Shown: in pieces, positions 1 through 9,485 of the stretch
How the letters are laid out: each line of letters starts with the position of its first letter
How positions within the stretch are numbered: position 1 is the stretch's first letter
Assembly (NCBI GenBank): GCA_902534685.1
Contig: CACAQP010000007.1
Span: 1 to 34,898 of the forward strand
DNA: 34,898 nt
Direction: 5' to 3'
Source of the DNA: an uncultured Prochlorococcus sp.
GTDB lineage: Bacteria; Cyanobacteriota; Cyanobacteriia; PCC-6307; Cyanobiaceae
Made by a program: the position numbers and the translations under genes
The notes under the pieces: model-generated
The model's database searches: none
Told to the model about the DNA's origin: nothing
The model's input: only the letters and a program-made list of their open reading frames with translations

Positions 1-71
1 AAATTGATCTATTAGAACAATAAAAATACTTAAAGATAAAAAATATATTTTTGTTTGTATTTTATTTATCA

Positions 72-641
72 TTATTTACTACGTTTTAAAATTTCTATAG
101 GTTTAATAAGTAATAAAAGTGGAAAAAGCATTAAAAAATGATATCCAATCTTACCTAATGAGTATTTCCCTAAATTATATAAAAATAAATTAAATTGACT
201 GTAGAAGATAATTTGTATGAAGTTGTAAAAAATGCCAGTTAAATGCATAGCACCTATTGCTATAAATCCATTTTTTAAAAAGTTTCCAACGTTTATTTTA
301 TTTCGATTATTTAAAATATCAATTATTTTTATTAATGGATAAAACCCTAGTAAATAGCCAAAATTAGGAGTGAGCAAATAACCTATTGATCCTCCTTGAT
401 GAAAAACAGGAAATATAAATAACCCCAAGATTAAATATATAGATAATGCTCTGAAAACAACTTTTTTATGAAATATAAGTGTTAATAAAATTATGGTTGG
501 AATTTGCCATGTGATAGGCAACTCAAAGTTGTTACTAGATTTGTAAATAAAAGGTAGTGGAATATATACAGGTAACATTGTTGTTATTACTAGTGATTGA
601 AGACTCACCAGTATCTCAATTAATTTATAAAAATTGAGCAT
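72..641 (-). CDS. BioY-family (biotin transporter S component-like) membrane protein
   Basis: 189 aa hydrophobic ORF; motif GGSIGYLLTPNFGYLLGFYPLIKI resembles the BioY G-x-GYLLGPTGGYLLGF signature. Confidence 0.7.
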   Translation of the reverse strand: MLNFYKLIEILVSLQSLVITTMLPVYIPLPFIYKSSNNFELPITWQIPTIILLTLIFHKKVVFRALSIYLILGLFIFPVFHQGGSIGYLLTPNFGYLLGFYPLIKIIDILNNRNKINVGNFLKNGFIAIGAMHLTGIFYNFIQIIFYSQFNLFLYNLGKYSLGKIGYHFLMLFPLLLLIKPIEILKRSK

Positions 642-656
642 TATTATAAATTCTAT

Positions 657-1889
657 TTATAAACTTCTCAATGCAACAATTGGATCTAATTTAGAAGCTC
701 TTTTTGCAGGTAAAACGCCGAAGATTAAACCTATTGATCCTGATATGATCATAGTGGAAAAAGTAGTTGTAATTCCTACTGATGCAGGAAGTGGTGTTAT
801 CAGAGATAAAAGAATAACACCTGATAATCCCGTTGTTGTTCCAATTAATCCTCCAATTGTAGATAAAATCAATGCCTCAATTAAAAATTGAATTAATATA
901 TCTGACTGTTTAGCACCTATTGCTTTTCTAAGTCCAATCTCTTCAGTTCTTTCGCTTACAGAAACGAGCATAATATTCATGATTCCTATGCCTCCAACCA
1001 CTAAAGATACTGCCCCAATACCAGCCAATAAAAACGTTAGTCCGCTTGTTATGTTGGTTACTATATTCAATGCATCTTCTTGTGATCTAACCGCAAAGTC
1101 ATCATCTCTGATTATTTTATGTCTTTGCCTTAATAAGTTAGTAATTTGAAATTTTGCGGCACTAGTTGCATTTTTATTTATCGCTTCAACACTAATGAAG
1201 CTTAAACTTACTCCATATGTCGGGTCCTTCCCTGTAATCCTATTGACCATAGTGGTTAATGGAATATATGCATTTTTGTCTTGATTACTTCCAAATACAG
1301 CACCTTTTGGTTTTAATATTCCAATAATTTCATAAGTGTGGTCTTTAATTCTTATTTTTTCCCCAAGTGATGAAGATTTATCTTTAAAAAATTCGTCTTT
1401 AAGATCAGGACCTATCACAACATAACTTCTTGCACTATTAACATCACTTTTTGATAAAAATCTACCCTTATCTACTTCAAAGCTTCTTACTTCAAGAAAT
1501 TCAGGAGTAACTCCAGCAATTGATATATTTAAACTTTTAGAATTTGATTGCACTATTTCGTTAGCAGAGATTTGAGGAGCTACTTTTTTAACTGTGGGTA
1601 CTTGATTACTTATTGCTATTGCATCTTCTAAAACTAGGTTTTTGGGAAATGAAATACCTCTTCTTCTTGTGTCATTATTTCCAGGAACAATGAATAAAAC
1701 ATTTGCACCTAAATTACTCAATTGGTTTTTTGCTAATGTTTGAGCACCTCTTCCAAGTCCTACAAGTGTAATAACTGAAGCATTTCCTATAATTATCCCC
1801 AGCATTGTTAACGAACTTCGCAATTTGTTCGAAACTAAAGTTTTTGTGGCCATTCCTAAGGCTTCTTTTATTGATATAGTCCTAGACAT
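657..1889 (-). CDS. ABC transporter permease, MacB/FtsX-like
   Basis: 410 aa; N-terminal ALGMATKTLVSNKLRSSLTMLGIIIGNASVI and C-terminal GGIGIMNIMLVSVSERTEEIGLRKAIGAKQSDI are typical of MacB-type permeases. Confidence 0.88.
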   Translation of the reverse strand: MSRTISIKEALGMATKTLVSNKLRSSLTMLGIIIGNASVITLVGLGRGAQTLAKNQLSNLGANVLFIVPGNNDTRRRGISFPKNLVLEDAIAISNQVPTVKKVAPQISANEIVQSNSKSLNISIAGVTPEFLEVRSFEVDKGRFLSKSDVNSARSYVVIGPDLKDEFFKDKSSSLGEKIRIKDHTYEIIGILKPKGAVFGSNQDKNAYIPLTTMVNRITGKDPTYGVSLSFISVEAINKNATSAAKFQITNLLRQRHKIIRDDDFAVRSQEDALNIVTNITSGLTFLLAGIGAVSLVVGGIGIMNIMLVSVSERTEEIGLRKAIGAKQSDILIQFLIEALILSTIGGLIGTTTGLSGVILLSLITPLPASVGITTTFSTMIISGSIGLIFGVLPAKRASKLDPIVALRSL

Positions 1890-3672
1890 ATTTATATTTA
1901 TCTATTGCATCATCTTCTTCAATTTGTCCCATGTATATAACACCTTCATTTAGCTGGAGTGTAACAAGGTCTCCATTACTGATTTGATGATTATCCATAT
2001 TTTCTAGATTACAAATTGTAGAAATTTTTTTATTATTTTTGTTAAACAAAGCATAAACATCATTTACATTTTGGTTCGTAACAATGCCGGCAATATTTTT
2101 ACTCAGTGGAATATTTCTCATTAATTCCTTTGGAACAAATAATATTTCTCCTGGGCAAATTAAGGATATATCAGGATTATTTTTAATTATTCTTGCTTTT
2201 CCTGTAACACCGATTTCCCCAATTGAAATTCCTCTTGATACAATCTTTCTTACTAAACCGACTTTTATTAAATCTGTAGAGCCGCTAATTCCAGTTAATG
2301 TACCTGCGGTTTGAACTACTAAATCTCCTTGATTTAGGATCCCCATCTCTTGAGCAATTTGCATAGCTAAACTAAAGGTTTTTGCTGTTCTTTCATCATT
2401 TTTAACTACTATTGGAGTTACTCCCCAAACAAGTTGCAATCTTCTCGCTACACTTCTCTCTGTAGTAGTTGCCAATATAGGTGTTGGTGGTCTGAATTTA
2501 CTTACATTTCTAGCGGTAGAACCTGATTTAGTTAAAGGGATAATAGCTCCTGCATCAAGTTGTCTAGCTATATTACTTACTGCAGCACTAATAGCATTTG
2601 GGATCGTACTGGGTAGGTGGCTATCAATAGCCTTAAGTGGATAATCCCTTTCAATTCTTCTCGCTATGGTAGCCATCGTTTCAACTGCCTCTACAGGATA
2701 ATCACCAACTGCAGTTTCGTTTGAAAGCATTACAGCATCAGTTCCATCCAGAATTGCATTTGCAACATCACTAACTTCGGCCCTAGTTGGTCTTGGGTTA
2801 GAAGCCATAGAATCAAGCATTTGAGTCGCTGTAATTATTGGGATACCTAATGAATTAGCTTTTCTTATTAATTCTTTTTGTAATAGAGGGACTTCTTCAG
2901 CAGGCATTTCTACCCCCAAATCACCTCTTGCAACCATAACACCATCACATAAGGGTAATACAGTATCGATCTGATCAATTGCTTCAAATTTTTCTATTTT
3001 GGCGACTACAGGAGTTGAATGGCCATATTTGTTTATTAAATCTTTAATCTCATTTATATCGGATGGATTTCTTACGAAGCTTAGTGCTATCCAATCAATT
3101 CCTTCAGATAAACCGAATTTTAAATCCGCTTTATCTTTTTTTGTTAATGCTTTTACAGATAATTGAACATCTGGAAAATTAACACCTTTATTGTTTGAAA
3201 GAACCCCTCCTACAGTTACCATGCATTCCAAATTATTAGCTTTTAGATCAACTTTTTCTACAATCATTTCTATTTTTCCGTCATCCAAAAGAATTCTTTT
3301 CCCTTCGCTAACTTCTTGAGAAAGTTTGTCGTAGGTTACATTTGCAATAGTATTTGTACATTCGACTTGATTTGATGTCAGTGTGAATTTATCGCCTTTT
3401 TTAACTTTTACTGGCCCATCTTTAAAGCGTCCTAATCTTATTTTAGGTCCTTGAAGATCTTGCAATATTCCAATATCTATATCTAACTTTTTTGATACTT
3501 CCCTTATGGTTTTTATTCTCTCAGCATGATCTTTATGATCTCCATGTGAGAAATTTAATCTAAATGTTGTTACTCCAGCTTTAATTAAATTTGAAATTAT
3601 CTCTTCAGATTGAGTCGCAGGGCCAATAGTTGCTACTATTTTTGTTCTTCTTTTTAAATCAATATTCGACAT
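1882..3672 (-). CDS. pyk: Pyruvate kinase with C-terminal PEP-utilizer mobile-like extension
   Basis: 596 aa; RRTKIVATIGPAT, MVARGDLGVEMP and TATQMLDSM motifs; C-terminal extension GEIGVTGKARII...PGEILFVP. Confidence 0.97.
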   Translation of the reverse strand: MSNIDLKRRTKIVATIGPATQSEEIISNLIKAGVTTFRLNFSHGDHKDHAERIKTIREVSKKLDIDIGILQDLQGPKIRLGRFKDGPVKVKKGDKFTLTSNQVECTNTIANVTYDKLSQEVSEGKRILLDDGKIEMIVEKVDLKANNLECMVTVGGVLSNNKGVNFPDVQLSVKALTKKDKADLKFGLSEGIDWIALSFVRNPSDINEIKDLINKYGHSTPVVAKIEKFEAIDQIDTVLPLCDGVMVARGDLGVEMPAEEVPLLQKELIRKANSLGIPIITATQMLDSMASNPRPTRAEVSDVANAILDGTDAVMLSNETAVGDYPVEAVETMATIARRIERDYPLKAIDSHLPSTIPNAISAAVSNIARQLDAGAIIPLTKSGSTARNVSKFRPPTPILATTTERSVARRLQLVWGVTPIVVKNDERTAKTFSLAMQIAQEMGILNQGDLVVQTAGTLTGISGSTDLIKVGLVRKIVSRGISIGEIGVTGKARIIKNNPDISLICPGEILFVPKELMRNIPLSKNIAGIVTNQNVNDVYALFNKNNKKISTICNLENMDNHQISNGDLVTLQLNEGVIYMGQIEEDDAIDKYKYV

Positions 3673-3733
3673 ATATAGATAATATTGCTAGATATAAATA
3701 AATTTACCATACCCAAAGTTAGTTATTTAAATC

Positions 3734-4063
3734 ATGGATTTTAAAACTTATCAGAAAAAAGCTAGAGAAACAGCACAATATCCAGATTTAGGCTCAAATA
3801 ATATTTATCCAACTCTTGGTTTAGTTGGAGAGGCTGGTGAGGTAGCAGAAAAAGTTAAAAAAGTCATAAGAGATAAAAATGGAATATTTGATAAGGAATC
3901 AAAATTAGGAATTAAAAAAGAGTTAGGAGATGTATTGTGGTACATATCAAATCTCTGTACAGAATTAAATTTCAATTTAGAGGATGTTGCATTACAAAAC
4001 CTTGAAAAATTAAAATTAAGAGCTGCTAAAGGAAAAATATGCGGTTCTGGGGATGATAGATAA
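3734..4063 (+). CDS. MazG-like nucleotide pyrophosphohydrolase
   Basis: 109 aa; GLVGEAGEVAEKVKKVIRD and KKELGDVLWYISNLCTEL match the MazG EExxE...ExxD pattern. Confidence 0.88.
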   Translation: MDFKTYQKKARETAQYPDLGSNNIYPTLGLVGEAGEVAEKVKKVIRDKNGIFDKESKLGIKKELGDVLWYISNLCTELNFNLEDVALQNLEKLKLRAAKGKICGSGDDR

Positions 4064-4065
4064 AT

Positions 4066-4344
4066 TCAGCTATATCCTAAGCTGGCATACTGAAGATTTG
4101 TAATTAGGTTTTGAATAACATTTAAAAGCAAAAAAGCTAATAAAGATGAAATATCAAATCCTCCTATTGGAGGGATAATACCTCTAAAAATATTTAAATA
4201 TGGATCTGTGATAGAGGTTAATGCAGACAAAACACCGTTACTCCAATCAATACCTGGAAACCATGTAAGTAAAATTCTTATTATCAATATGAAGGAATAA
4301 ATTGATAAAGTTTGGCCCAGAACTGCAAAAATCTCAGATAACAT
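4066..4344 (-). CDS. YggT/Ycf19 family membrane protein
   Basis: 92 aa; SFILIIRILLTWFPGIDW and ITDPYLNIFRGIIPPIGGFDISSLLAFLLL signature of YggT. Confidence 0.9.
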   Translation of the reverse strand: MLSEIFAVLGQTLSIYSFILIIRILLTWFPGIDWSNGVLSALTSITDPYLNIFRGIIPPIGGFDISSLLAFLLLNVIQNLITNLQYASLGYS

Positions 4345-4382
4345 TATCTTTTCATAATTTCATTTATTCTAACATTTACTTA

Positions 4383-4934
4383 TTATTGCTGCTTATTATT
4401 ACGGCCTCCTATTTTTGAGAGATATTCATTACTCACCGCAAAAGTTTGAAAAAACTTTTCTGATAATGATAACCAATATGATCTTCCATCTTTTTGCTTT
4501 CGTTTGACGATAAACTTCTTTTCTATTAATTCTTTAATATGATCATAGGCTCCTGAACCTCGAAGAAGTATAAGATCTGATTGCAGAATCTTTTTTTTGA
4601 TTGCAATAGTTGCCAATGTCCTTAATTCGGATGTTTTCAAATCAGAGGGAAGTAAATCATCGACGAATTCATTAAGACTAGATTTTAGCTCAAGAGAAAA
4701 ACTGTTATTAATTTCATTTATTTCTATAGCTGAATTTGGATTAGAGTATTTATTTTTAAGATCTTTAATTGCATCATTTATTGAGTTGATATCAGAATTA
4801 GTAATTTCTGAAAGATCCTTTTTGTTTATTGGTCTACCTTTTAAATATAGAACAGCTTCAACTTTTGTAACTAGTTCTATATAAGATAATGGCGTGGTAT
4901 TCAGATCAGGTTGAATAATTTTTATTACGGAAAT
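4383..4934 (-). CDS. scpB: Segregation and condensation protein B (5' end extended beyond the ORF track; start codon unclear)
   Basis: ORF track lists only 4383..4640 from an internal TTG. The same frame is open back to a TAA at 4950-4952 and encodes VEAVLYLKGRPINKKDLSEIT...DDLLPSDLKTSELRTLATIAIKKKILQSDLILLRGSGAYDHIKELIEKKFI, matching ScpB winged-helix organisation. 4934 marks an ATT candidate start; the exact start is unresolved. Confidence 0.85.
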   Translation of the reverse strand: MSVIKIIQPDLNTTPLSYIELVTKVEAVLYLKGRPINKKDLSEITNSDINSINDAIKDLKNKYSNPNSAIEINEINNSFSLELKSSLNEFVDDLLPSDLKTSELRTLATIAIKKKILQSDLILLRGSGAYDHIKELIEKKFIVKRKQKDGRSYWLSLSEKFFQTFAVSNEYLSKIGGRNNKQQ

Positions 4935-4955
4935 CTCTTCTAATTTACCTTAAAT

Positions 4956-6497
4956 TTAATCTGATGCACCAAGGAATAATTTATAAGTATCATTTTGAGT
5001 CTCATCCCAGAATTTATAGCCTAGTATTCGTACAAATTTATTCCACTCTAAAATTTCATTTCTATCGATTAAAACACCAATAACAATTTTCCCTACATCA
5101 GCACCATAATTTCTGTAGTGAAATACGCTTATAGACCAATTAGATTTCATATTATTTAAGAAGTCTATTAATGCGCCAGGCCTTTCAGGAAACTCAAATC
5201 TGTATAAGAGCTCGACAAAATTTCTATTATCCATTTCTTTAAAATTCTTTGGTAATCTTCCACCTACCATATGTCTGAGATGATTTTTAGATAATTCATC
5301 ATCACTTATGTCAATAAATGAGTACTCCGAATTTCTAAATACATTAAAAAGATTTTTTTTATCATTTAACCCATAGACTTGAACTCCGATAAAGATCTGG
5401 GCATTCTTAGAATTCGACATCCTATAGCTAAATTCAGTTAAATTTCTATTATCAAGTAACTTACAAAAATCAATTAAACTTCCAGCACGTTCTGGAATTT
5501 CAACAGCCATCATTACTTCTTTACACTCTCCAAGTTCTGCTCTTTCTGCTATAAATCTAAGCCTTTCAAAATTCATATTTGCGCCACATGCAATTGCAAC
5601 CATTTTTCTATTTGAATGATTCGAGTTTAAAATATCTTTTTTCATTCCTGCAATTGATAATGCTCCTGCAGGCTCTAGTATTGATCTAGTATCCTCAAAA
5701 ACATCTTTTATAGCAGCACATATTTCATCTGTATTAACCCTAATCATTTTATCTATATATTTTCTACCAATTTTAAAAGTATTTTTACCAATTTTTTTAA
5801 CCGCCACTCCATCTGCAAATTGTCCGACAGAGGTTAATTCTACAATTTTTTCTTCTTCCAAAGATTTCGTCATAGCATCAGCATCTTCTGGTTCAACACC
5901 AATTATTTTTACTTCAGGCCATATTTTTTTAACGTATAAGGATATTCCTGATATCAATCCACCACCACCTACAGCAATATAAATTGCATAAGGTTTTTCC
6001 TTAAGCTGCTGTTCAAGTTCAATAGCAATAGTCCCTTGTCCTGCTATCACATCTGGATCATCAAAGGGATGAATAAAGCATAAATTTCTTTCTTGGCTAA
6101 TCCTTATTGCCTCTTTGTAAGTTTCATCATAGTTATCGCCATATAATATAACTTTTGCTTTTAAATTTTTTACTGCATTAACTTTTACAAGAGGTGTTGT
6201 AATGGGCATTAATATGGTTGCTTGGCAATTTAACTTAAGTGCACTAAGTGCAACCCCTTGCGCATGATTACCAGCACTTGAAGTAATTACTCCCTGAGCA
6301 AGCTGTGAATTAGTGAGCTTACTCATTTTGTTATATGCACCTCTTACTTTGAATGAAAATACATCTTGAAGATCTTCTCTTTTTAGAAAAATTTCATTAT
6401 TAAGTGTAAAACTTAAATTATGTGCTTTCTCTAGTGGTGTTTTTTTTGCAACTTCATAGACTTCAGCTTGAAGTATTTTTTCAAAATAATTATTCAT
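4956..6497 (-). CDS. ilvA: Threonine ammonia-lyase (threonine dehydratase), biosynthetic, with two C-terminal ACT-like domains
   Basis: 513 aa; KREDLQDVFSFKVRGAYNKM, SSAGNHAQGVA and VGGGGLISGI PLP-enzyme motifs. Confidence 0.97.
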   Translation of the reverse strand: MNNYFEKILQAEVYEVAKKTPLEKAHNLSFTLNNEIFLKREDLQDVFSFKVRGAYNKMSKLTNSQLAQGVITSSAGNHAQGVALSALKLNCQATILMPITTPLVKVNAVKNLKAKVILYGDNYDETYKEAIRISQERNLCFIHPFDDPDVIAGQGTIAIELEQQLKEKPYAIYIAVGGGGLISGISLYVKKIWPEVKIIGVEPEDADAMTKSLEEEKIVELTSVGQFADGVAVKKIGKNTFKIGRKYIDKMIRVNTDEICAAIKDVFEDTRSILEPAGALSIAGMKKDILNSNHSNRKMVAIACGANMNFERLRFIAERAELGECKEVMMAVEIPERAGSLIDFCKLLDNRNLTEFSYRMSNSKNAQIFIGVQVYGLNDKKNLFNVFRNSEYSFIDISDDELSKNHLRHMVGGRLPKNFKEMDNRNFVELLYRFEFPERPGALIDFLNNMKSNWSISVFHYRNYGADVGKIVIGVLIDRNEILEWNKFVRILGYKFWDETQNDTYKLFLGASD

Positions 6498-6568
6498 ATA
6501 TATATTTTTAGCATTAATTATTAATCTAATAAAACATTACATGATCTATTTCAAAAAAAATACTCATT

Positions 6569-6597
6569 TTGCACCTCGGCGTTTTAGATTATATAGA
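6569..6597 (+). promoter_or_regulatory. Candidate sigma70-type promoter of dxs
   Basis: TTGCAC, 17-nt spacer, TATAGA, ending 16 nt before the dxs ATG in the ilvA/dxs divergent spacer. Confidence 0.45.
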
Positions 6598-6613
6598 TAC
6601 CAATTTTTGTTAA

Positions 6614-8503
6614 ATGCTTTTAAGTGAGTTAAGTCATCCAAATCAACTTCATGGCTTAACAGTTTCACAATTAGAGGAAATTGCTTGTCAAATTAGAGAA
6701 AGACATCTTCAAGTAGTATCTACTAGTGGTGGACATCTTGGACCTGGATTAGGTGTTGTTGAGTTGACATTGGCTTTATATCAAACTCTTGATCTTGATT
6801 TTGACAGAGTTGTTTGGGATGTAGGACATCAAGGTTACCCACACAAATTAATTACAGGACGATTCAATCAATTTGATTCTCTAAGACAACAAAATGGAGT
6901 CGCTGGATATTTAAAAAGAAGTGAAAGTAAATTTGATCATTTTGGTGCTGGACATGCAAGTACTTCTATTTCTGCTGCTTTAGGAATGGCAATAGCTAGA
7001 GATAGAAAAGGTGAAAATTATAAATGTGTCGCCATTATTGGTGATGGAGCACTTACTGGAGGAATGGCATTAGAAGCTATAAATCATGCAGGTCACTTAC
7101 CAAATACCCCTTTAGTCGTAATATTGAACGATAATGATATGTCTATTTCACCTCCGGTTGGAGCCCTATCATCTTACTTAAATAAGGTAAGAGTAAGTCC
7201 ACCTTTGCAATTTTTGTCCGATAGTGTTCAAGAAAGTGTTAAAAATATCCCCTTAATTGGTAAGGACATACCAGAAGAATTTAAAAATATTAAAGGAAGC
7301 GTTAGACGACTATCTGTGCCTAAGGTTGGAGCTGTTTTTGAAGAACTTGGATTTACATATATGGGTCCAATTGATGGTCATGATATTGGTAACTTAGTTA
7401 AAACTTTTAATGCTGCCCACAAACTTAAAAGACCTGTTCTTGTTCATGTAGTTACAACAAAAGGGAAGGGGTACCCTTATGCAGAAGCTGATCAAGTTGG
7501 TTATCACGCACAGTCTGCATTTGATCTTACAACTGGGAAATCTATTCCATCAAAGAAACCTAAGCCAGTTAGTTATAGTAAAATCTTTGGTCAAACCTTA
7601 TTGAAGATATGTGAACAAGATAGCAAAGTTGTTGGTATTACAGCAGCAATGGCTACAGGTACTGGTTTAGATATATTGCAAAAAAATATTCCAGATCAAT
7701 ATATCGATGTAGGAATAGCAGAACAACATGCAGTTACTCTTGCGGCAGGAATGTCGTGCGATGGTCTTAAACCTGTTGTAGCTATTTACAGTACTTTTCT
7801 CCAACGTGCTTTCGATCAATTAATTCATGATGTAGGGATACAAAATTTACCTGTTTCGTTTGTACTTGATAGAGCTGGGATAGTTGGTGCAGACGGTCCT
7901 ACTCATCAAGGTCAGTACGATATCAGTTATATGAGATCTATACCTAATTTTGTATTGATGGCACCAAAAGATGAGTCTGAATTACAGAGAATGTTAATAA
8001 CATCAATTAACCATAATGGTCCAACAGCACTAAGAATTCCCAGAGGCTCTGGATTAGGGGTGGCTGTAATGGATGAGGGTTGGGAACCTTTAAATATAGG
8101 AGAAGCTGAAATACTTGAAGAAGGAGAAGATATTTTAATTATTGCTTATGGTTCAATGGTCGCATCGGCGGTCGAAACAGCAAAAATCTTAAAAAATCTG
8201 AACATTAATGCATGCATTGTTAATGCAAGATTTGTTAAACCTCTCGATAAAAATCTTATTATGCCTTTAGCAAGTAGGATTCAAAAAGTTGTAACTATGG
8301 AAGAGGGATCCTTAATAGGTGGATTTGGATCGGCAATAGTTGAATTATTTAACGATAATGAAATAAACATTCCTGTATACAGAATAGGTATACCTGATGT
8401 TTTAGTTGATCATGCTTCACCTGATCAGAGCAAAGAAAAACTAGGACTTATGCCTGATCAGATGGCAGATAAAATTGTTAAGAAATTTAAGTTAAATAAT
8501 TAA
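6614..8503 (+). CDS. dxs: 1-deoxy-D-xylulose-5-phosphate synthase
   Basis: 629 aa; [32 protein letters not shown] and [15 protein letters not shown] motifs. Confidence 0.98.
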   Translation: MLLSELSHPNQLHGLTVSQLEEIACQIRERHLQVVSTSGGHLGPGLGVVELTLALYQTLDLDFDRVVWDVGHQGYPHKLITGRFNQFDSLRQQNGVAGYLKRSESKFDHFGAGHASTSISAALGMAIARDRKGENYKCVAIIGDGALTGGMALEAINHAGHLPNTPLVVILNDNDMSISPPVGALSSYLNKVRVSPPLQFLSDSVQESVKNIPLIGKDIPEEFKNIKGSVRRLSVPKVGAVFEELGFTYMGPIDGHDIGNLVKTFNAAHKLKRPVLVHVVTTKGKGYPYAEADQVGYHAQSAFDLTTGKSIPSKKPKPVSYSKIFGQTLLKICEQDSKVVGITAAMATGTGLDILQKNIPDQYIDVGIAEQHAVTLAAGMSCDGLKPVVAIYSTFLQRAFDQLIHDVGIQNLPVSFVLDRAGIVGADGPTHQGQYDISYMRSIPNFVLMAPKDESELQRMLITSINHNGPTALRIPRGSGLGVAVMDEGWEPLNIGEAEILEEGEDILIIAYGSMVASAVETAKILKNLNINACIVNARFVKPLDKNLIMPLASRIQKVVTMEEGSLIGGFGSAIVELFNDNEINIPVYRIGIPDVLVDHASPDQSKEKLGLMPDQMADKIVKKFKLNN

Positions 8504-8526
8504 AAATTTAATACAATAAATTTTTA
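8501..8526. terminator. AT-only hairpin between convergent dxs and psaK; candidate bidirectional terminator
   Basis: TAAAAATTTA (8501-8510), loop ATACAA, TAAATTTTTA (8517-8526): perfect 10-bp inverted repeat containing both genes' stop codons. Confidence 0.5.
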
Positions 8527-8784
8527 TAAAACACCGCGTGAGGCTAATCCTAAGATAGCTCCAATTCCGAAAATATGACCTAGGCAATTAGCCCCTACAA
8601 CTGAAGCGTGACTTAAACCACCATAGAATTTTGAATTAGGTATTTCAAAACCTTCATTAGGTTTTCTTATTGTTGCTCTAGCAATTGCATAAGCAAAAAC
8701 ATTACATGCAATCATTACGACGGCACACTTTGGAGACCAAGAAAAAGTTGCTGGATCTGCAGCTGCAAATAATGTAGTAAACAT
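8524..8784 (-). CDS. psaK: Photosystem I reaction center subunit PsaK
   Basis: 86 aa; two hydrophobic helices; CNVFAYAIARATIRKPNEG and ASVVGANCLGHIFGIGAILGLA match PsaK. Confidence 0.95.
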   Translation of the reverse strand: MFTTLFAAADPATFSWSPKCAVVMIACNVFAYAIARATIRKPNEGFEIPNSKFYGGLSHASVVGANCLGHIFGIGAILGLASRGVL

Positions 8785-8850
8785 AAAAAATCGTTATTTT
8801 CATATATTCTCTAATACTTTTACCTAAAAAGGACAAAATTGTAAAAGGTC

Positions 8851-9186
8851 TTAAGAGTTGTTTACTTCTAAGCTATTTAACAACTTTATAAATCCAAACA
8901 AAATAACAAAATCACTTAGAGTTAGGAAGGATTCTGCAAAGCCATGTAGGAGGTCAACTTCAACAAGGGTTTTATCATAGTAATTTAGTGTGAAAATAGA
9001 TACCAATATAGTTATGAATACGAATAAAACAGTTAAGGAAAATCCAGTTTTTATAAAAATATTAAAAGATTTAATTTTATATAAGTAAAACAAAAATATT
9101 GCATATGGAATTATTGATACTGCGAACAATAATGAGTTATCAATTGAACCTAATTTTTCAATAAATTTTAAAAATAAATCATTCAT
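8851..9186 (-). CDS. DUF3593-type cyanobacterial membrane protein
   Basis: 111 aa, 3-4 hydrophobic segments; follows a DUF2499 gene with an 8-nt overlap, as expected for this conserved pair. Confidence 0.65.
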   Translation of the reverse strand: MNDLFLKFIEKLGSIDNSLLFAVSIIPYAIFLFYLYKIKSFNIFIKTGFSLTVLFVFITILVSIFTLNYYDKTLVEVDLLHGFAESFLTLSDFVILFGFIKLLNSLEVNNS

Positions 9187-9481
9187 AAGTCTCTTTTCCT
9201 TTAAAAATTATTATTACAGCTAAGGCTAATGTTGAATTTCCTATAAGTGTAAATATTCCTTGAAGTGATACTAGACCGTAAAGACTTTCTTGGTTGTCAT
9301 AGATATGCCAGGTAATCGCACACATAGCACCTATTAAGTTTGGTACCATAGCGAGGCTTAACCAAAAAAATAAATTATATTTTTTATATGTAGAAATTTT
9401 GTTTATGACTAATATGGCAAAAATCCATTCTATTACTGATGAGATATGTATTAACCAAGTCCCAAATGATAATTCGTGCAA
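9179..9481 (-). CDS. DUF2499 / Ycf49-like membrane protein
   Basis: 100 aa; LSFGTWLIHISSVIEWIFAI and MVPNLIGAMCAITWHIYDN are characteristic of DUF2499. Apparent TTG start. Confidence 0.75.
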   Translation of the reverse strand: MHELSFGTWLIHISSVIEWIFAILVINKISTYKKYNLFFWLSLAMVPNLIGAMCAITWHIYDNQESLYGLVSLQGIFTLIGNSTLALAVIIIFKGKETYE

Positions 9482-9485
9482 AATT

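Noticed and set aside
634-891. 85-aa + strand ORF
   Set aside because: Antisense to the ABC permease 3' end; low-complexity composition and no recognisable family.
2084-2314. 76-aa + strand ORF
   Set aside because: Entirely antisense within pyk; no family resemblance.
4597-4884. 95-aa + strand ORF
   Set aside because: Antisense to the true N-terminal half of scpB, which has clear ScpB similarity.
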